Source: Candidatus Dormiibacterota bacterium
Lineage (GTDB): Bacteria > Chloroflexota > Dormibacteria > Aeolococcales > Aeolococcaceae
Assembly: GCA_003153505.1 (NCBI GenBank)
Contig: PLZA01000052.1
Span: 1 to 64,000 of the forward strand
Direction of reading: 5' to 3'
DNA length: 64,000 bases
Shown here: in pieces, positions 59,895 to 64,000 of the stretch
Numbering within the stretch: position 1 is the stretch's first letter
How the letters are laid out: the number at the start of each line of letters is the position of its first letter
Program-made: the position numbers and the translations under genes
The notes under the pieces: model-generated
Database searches by the model: none
What the model saw: the letters and a program-made list of their open reading frames with translations, nothing else
Told to the model about the DNA's origin: nothing

Positions 59895-61095
59895 TCATCT
59901 GCTCGACCCCGCTCGCAACGGCCATCGCAGACCGAACGGCGACCTGCGTCACCGCCCCGTGGCCGCCGACAACGAATACCGATTCGCTGAGGGGTTCATG
60001 TCCGGGCGACACAGGCGGCACACCGAGCAGGAACGCTGAACCTGCCGGCTCCAGGTTCACGTCAGTTGGAGGCAGCGCAGCGGACCAGACGGTCGCCCCG
60101 CTACTGAGTGTTCGGACGGACACAGCGGTAGGTGCGAACGAAGGATTGCCCATTGGTCCGTTGGTGAGCGCCGAAGTTCCATCCCATGAGAATGCCTTGA
60201 CGTACGTGCCCTGAAGACGCGCGGCGACACGACCCGCGTGAGCGAGATCGTGGATCACCGTTCCGCCACATGCGGAGTCGTCCTCTGCGATCAAGGTTCC
60301 GTCGTGTGTCGCAACCACGCCAAAGACCGATGACCCAACCTCTGCTGAGTACAGCAGCTTGCCCGTGGACAATCGATATTCGCTGATCTGCGTGATGGAG
60401 ACGAAGGAGGAGGTGGTTACGATCGCCTCGTCTGACGTGAGACTGCACGAGACAACGGAAATGTTTCCGTGGTCGCTGAAATCTCCCACTTGCGTGATCG
60501 GCCGGCGATTGTGTCCGGGGAGCGATACGTACAGCCACGCCGGCGACGTCACTCCGACGATTGTGTTCGCCGAGACCTGCACCGACTGTTGGCCAGCGGG
60601 CGCGGCGTTGGGTCCAAGAACCTCGCAGAGGTGACGACTGTCGTCGGCCCAGGTTCCGCCGCTGAGGTTACTCGCAATCAGCCGGCCGTCAGACGAGTAC
60701 AAGGCGTTGCCGATCTCGACGCCTGAACCGTCCGGCGATTGCTCTCCGAGTCCCCGAATCGAGGCTGCGAACTCCATCCAACCAACCGCGTGACCCTGCC
60801 AATCGCTCGCGATGAGCCGCCTGGGATCGGCTGCGTCGACGGTCCAGAAGACGGCGACGCCGGCCGGCAGAGCTTTCTGGGTGATCGGCAGCGGCGCGGA
60901 TTGTCCGCTGTCGGTCGCCCAATTCAGAAGCGCCCCGGGAGCCGGCGACCATTGCGGGGGAGTTCCCGATCCGCCGTTGCACCCGGCCAGGGTTGCAACT
61001 GCCGCGCACCCAACGAGGCCCTGGCGCACGGCGCAAAACGGTCGCCGCCTGGGTACTCCCACGCCCCTTGAGCCTCTCACCATCACTGACTCCAC
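59857..61095 (-). CDS. Putative lipoprotein, beta-propeller-like
   Basis: Lipobox VATLAGCNGG; repetitive beta-rich sequence. Confidence 0.6.
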   Translation of the reverse strand: MESVMVRGSRGVGVPRRRPFCAVRQGLVGCAAVATLAGCNGGSGTPPQWSPAPGALLNWATDSGQSAPLPITQKALPAGVAVFWTVDAADPRRLIASDWQGHAVGWMEFAASIRGLGEQSPDGSGVEIGNALYSSDGRLIASNLSGGTWADDSRHLCEVLGPNAAPAGQQSVQVSANTIVGVTSPAWLYVSLPGHNRRPITQVGDFSDHGNISVVSCSLTSDEAIVTTSSFVSITQISEYRLSTGKLLYSAEVGSSVFGVVATHDGTLIAEDDSACGGTVIHDLAHAGRVAARLQGTYVKAFSWDGTSALTNGPMGNPSFAPTAVSVRTLSSGATVWSAALPPTDVNLEPAGSAFLLGVPPVSPGHEPLSESVFVVGGHGAVTQVAVRSAMAVASGVEQMSVGETSSTGNCG

Positions 61096-61214
61096 TCCTT
61101 GTCCCAGTACGTCCTACGCCCATCCGAACCGCAGGGTTCCCGCGAGACCCACGACCAGCAGAGATATCCTCGACGGCCTCGTGCGCAAAATCCCCTGATT
61201 CGCTAAGGGGTTTG

Positions 61215-61276
<62 letters not shown>

Positions 61277-61933
61277 GCAGGGGCGTGTCGCAATGTGCCG
61301 TTCGGGGTCGTTGTGAACTCGGGCGCAACGGCGGTGGTGCCGCCGGGTACCGCTGGGTGCTGGCTGGTAGCGTCGCCAACTGGGGTATGAATTGGGGTAC
61401 GGCGTAGGCCGCAGCTGCCCTACTGTGAGCTGAGTCGCGGGGGCCCGCCTCAGGTCTGCGTGTGCCACCGGGCCGTTTCGTATTCGGCGGACACGTTGAA
61501 CGTGTCTCCGCGGGGTCATCACAGGTGTGGGCTGACAGCGCCCTAGGGTACGCGCGGGGGTTCTAGCCATAGCTCGTCGCGGGTTGAGTGATTGCCTCCG
61601 CCTTGCATCGCGTGGCCGGGACGCCGACGGTCCTCGGAGTCAGTCGCGCGTTGCGCGTTTCCTCGATCGCGATCCGCGGTCAGCCCGCCCGTGAGGGGTC
61701 AACTGAGGGGCCATGATTTGTGGACTCGGCGATCAGCGAACCCACGTGCTGCGTCGCGTGTCCAACGACGGTACGTCGTCGGACGGCGCGACCTTAGCCA
61801 ATGGGACAGGACCATCCGAGCCTGAACCCGGTGACGCCTTACCAAGATGTCTCCAAGGCTCTTGTCCGTTAACCCAGGGCAGCGCAGTTGCGACGCTATA
61901 CGTGTACTGCCGCTAGCGATTTGTGTCAGCGCA

Positions 61934-63685
61934 CTAGCAGGCGAAGACGGATGCGTCGTAGCCAGCACTGATGGTCACGTTCCAAATGAACGACGGCAAT
62001 CTGACCGTCGGTGCCTTCAGAACCCATATCCCGGTGGATACGGAGAATGAGCGCGCCGGTTGGGGTGACCTCAGCCAACCCAACGCGACGCCCAACAATC
62101 CCGATCCTTCAACTTGTAGCTCCAAGCGCGCTCCGGGAGGCAGGAGCAGTTCTGAGGGGAGGGGCTCACGGTCAACGCAATTCGAGATGACAGTCGCCTT
62201 CGACAGAACGACTGACGAGGCAAAGACGGTGCGTAAAACGGTGTCGACCACCTCTGGCTGCTGAGCCGCCGCGACACCAAAGGGAGGGAGATCTCCGATG
62301 GAGCCGAACCGACGCTCAGCTGCATAGAACGCGGCAACTTGGACTGAGGGAGCGTCGTTCGCATCCGCCAGGACTGTTTGATCGGGGGTCGGCGAATTCT
62401 GGATGGCATTCAAGGTCGCCAGGACAATGTCCTCGGTGGCGCTCTTGTCCCGCCAGTACGCTACGGCGCCCGCGAGCGAGGCCATGTTTCCGATAAGAGC
62501 AACCGCGAGCGCCCCCGAAAGGACTATTCGCCAGGGGAGTCGGCAACGCAGAGAGGACACCGACGCGCTGACGAGAAGCGTCAGCAAGACGACCGATACG
62601 TACATATACCGATTGGTACCTGCTTCGGCTACTCCAAAGCCTTGCACCCGCACCAACCCGATGGATCCGAACTCAGCGACGATGCCCGCGAGGGGACTGA
62701 GCACCCAGGCGATGGGCGATCTGGTGACACCCACACCGGTAATGGCCGCCAGACCGAGGACGGAAACTACGAGCGGCAGAGCACCGAAACGCGTTCCAGC
62801 TCCCGCGGCAGACGCTCCGGTTGCAGCGATACCGTACCCAATGAACTGCACGACTGCCCAGATTCCTCCAGGTGTCAGCGGAACCGCAGTATCCGCCCCG
62901 GACTGGTCGAGCAACCTGAACCACGCCACGAAGATAAGCAACGGCAGCGAGGCCGCAGCGATGCCCAGAGGATCCCGCCGCAGCCCGGCTTGAACAAGTG
63001 CCGCGACTACAAAGGCAACGCCCATCCCGGAGGCCGCCAACGAAAGTACCAGAGCGCCAGAAGTAAGCAAAGTGCGCCAAGCGACGGGGCTTTGATCGAG
63101 TAGGTCAAGCGCGAGAAGGCCGAACATCACTGATGCCGCGAACTGCCCGCTGCAGCAGTAGACAAAATCATCCGAACCGAAACCCATGACCAACACGAGT
63201 AGAGCGGCGGCCGCAGCAAGAAGGTCGCCGGAGCGTCTACGCGCGATCCGAAACACGAGTGCGACCACCGCCAAATGTTCAACCAGCATGAGGACCTGTT
63301 CGGGCACGTGCGTTGCGAGGCCGAAGACCCCCAACAGCAGGCGGTACACGATAATGGGAACTGTCGACCAGTGCCCATTCGACGGCGCGAAGTACGCCGA
63401 CAGATCTTGCGGGCTGACGGTCACGAAATACCAGTCGTCGTGGAAGAACTGCAAATGCTCAGTTTGCGAAAGCAGCACGGAGAAGGTAGTCAAGCTGATC
63501 AGGGCAAGCGCAGACCGTAAGTACGGCACGCACACGCCGCCGATCGTCTCAGCAACCGTCGGTGGGCCAAAGCTGCCGATGCGCTTCACACCGGATCCGA
63601 TTCTACTCACTCGTCTTCGAGGGAGTGCTGCGCAAGTCGAGAAGTGTGGACGCTCCGCGGGGAGACGGCTCGTGGGTTCCCGCAC
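61934..63685 (-). CDS. Polytopic membrane protein, GT-C glycosyltransferase-like
   Basis: FFHDDWYFVTVSPQDLSAYFAPSNGHWSTVPIIVYRLLLGVFG plus many TM helices; start may be further in. Confidence 0.65.
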   Translation of the reverse strand: MREPTSRLPAERPHFSTCAALPRRRVSRIGSGVKRIGSFGPPTVAETIGGVCVPYLRSALALISLTTFSVLLSQTEHLQFFHDDWYFVTVSPQDLSAYFAPSNGHWSTVPIIVYRLLLGVFGLATHVPEQVLMLVEHLAVVALVFRIARRRSGDLLAAAAALLVLVMGFGSDDFVYCCSGQFAASVMFGLLALDLLDQSPVAWRTLLTSGALVLSLAASGMGVAFVVAALVQAGLRRDPLGIAAASLPLLIFVAWFRLLDQSGADTAVPLTPGGIWAVVQFIGYGIAATGASAAGAGTRFGALPLVVSVLGLAAITGVGVTRSPIAWVLSPLAGIVAEFGSIGLVRVQGFGVAEAGTNRYMYVSVVLLTLLVSASVSSLRCRLPWRIVLSGALAVALIGNMASLAGAVAYWRDKSATEDIVLATLNAIQNSPTPDQTVLADANDAPSVQVAAFYAAERRFGSIGDLPPFGVAAAQQPEVVDTVLRTVFASSVVLSKATVISNCVDREPLPSELLLPPGARLELQVEGSGLLGVALGWLRSPQPARSFSVSTGIWVLKAPTVRLPSFIWNVTISAGYDASVFAC

Positions 63686-64000
63686 GGCCGAGACGCCTTG
63701 TGCACAGTGCCCACCATTGGATTCGGACCCTCATTTGCGGTATTACCGCTACTCGGTAGCCCTGCCTTACTCCACGGGCCTGGATTCGGTCCGGACTTCG
63801 GACTGCAACCGCCAGAAGGCTTCGATCTTGTCGTCTGTCCAGAGCGAGTTGAACCGGTGTGCAAATAGTTGATATGCAACTTTGCAGTCGCTTGCCAAAG
63901 CGAGTGAGCGCGTAGACAGCCGCATCTATATCCGCGCCGATCGTTCTCGCTACCAGAAACTCAGACTCCGCAATGTAGGGTTAATCCGGCGCCAAGAATT

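Noticed and set aside
61277-64000. Intron-split tRNA-Ser instead of an att scar
   Set aside because: No 5' half (GGAGGGA acceptor strand plus D-arm) seen on the minus strand up to the window edge; cannot be fully excluded beyond it.

Overview
High-GC bacterial chromosome segment, mostly housekeeping. Gene content resembles Dormibacterota/Chloroflexota or deep Actinobacteriota (inference only). Recognisable modules, left to right: thrC with a structured leader; Ski2-like helicase; ParA with a small coupled ORF; GH15 glucoamylase; argCJBD-R-GH (no argF); DegV/ROK/coaX/dusB; greA-lysS-serS; a minus-strand hopanoid operon (GGPPS, IDI-2, hpnC, hpnD, hpnE, shc, hpnH, hpnA, hpnG); a divergent PhoR/PhoB-type pair; thiO-S-G-E; pstS-C-A-B-B-phoU with a TTAA-type box upstream; then an accessory region (GT-C membrane proteins, a YVTN/PKD surface protein with three C-terminal CDTR repeats, duplicated zinc-ribbon genes). 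The right end carries a 3' fragment of tRNA-Ser(UGA) that looks like an integration scar. The most interesting sequence-level signals are: a recurrent TANNNT box 6-8 nt upstream of start codons (leaderless transcription), the thrC leader with mutually exclusive hairpins that bury the Shine-Dalgarno, the tRNA-Ser att-like scar, the ParA plus 97-aa partner, and a helicase with no canonical start codon ahead of its conserved N-terminus. No CRISPR array, rRNA, recognisable defence locus or intact integrase was seen. All calls are from reading the sequence; no database search was run.
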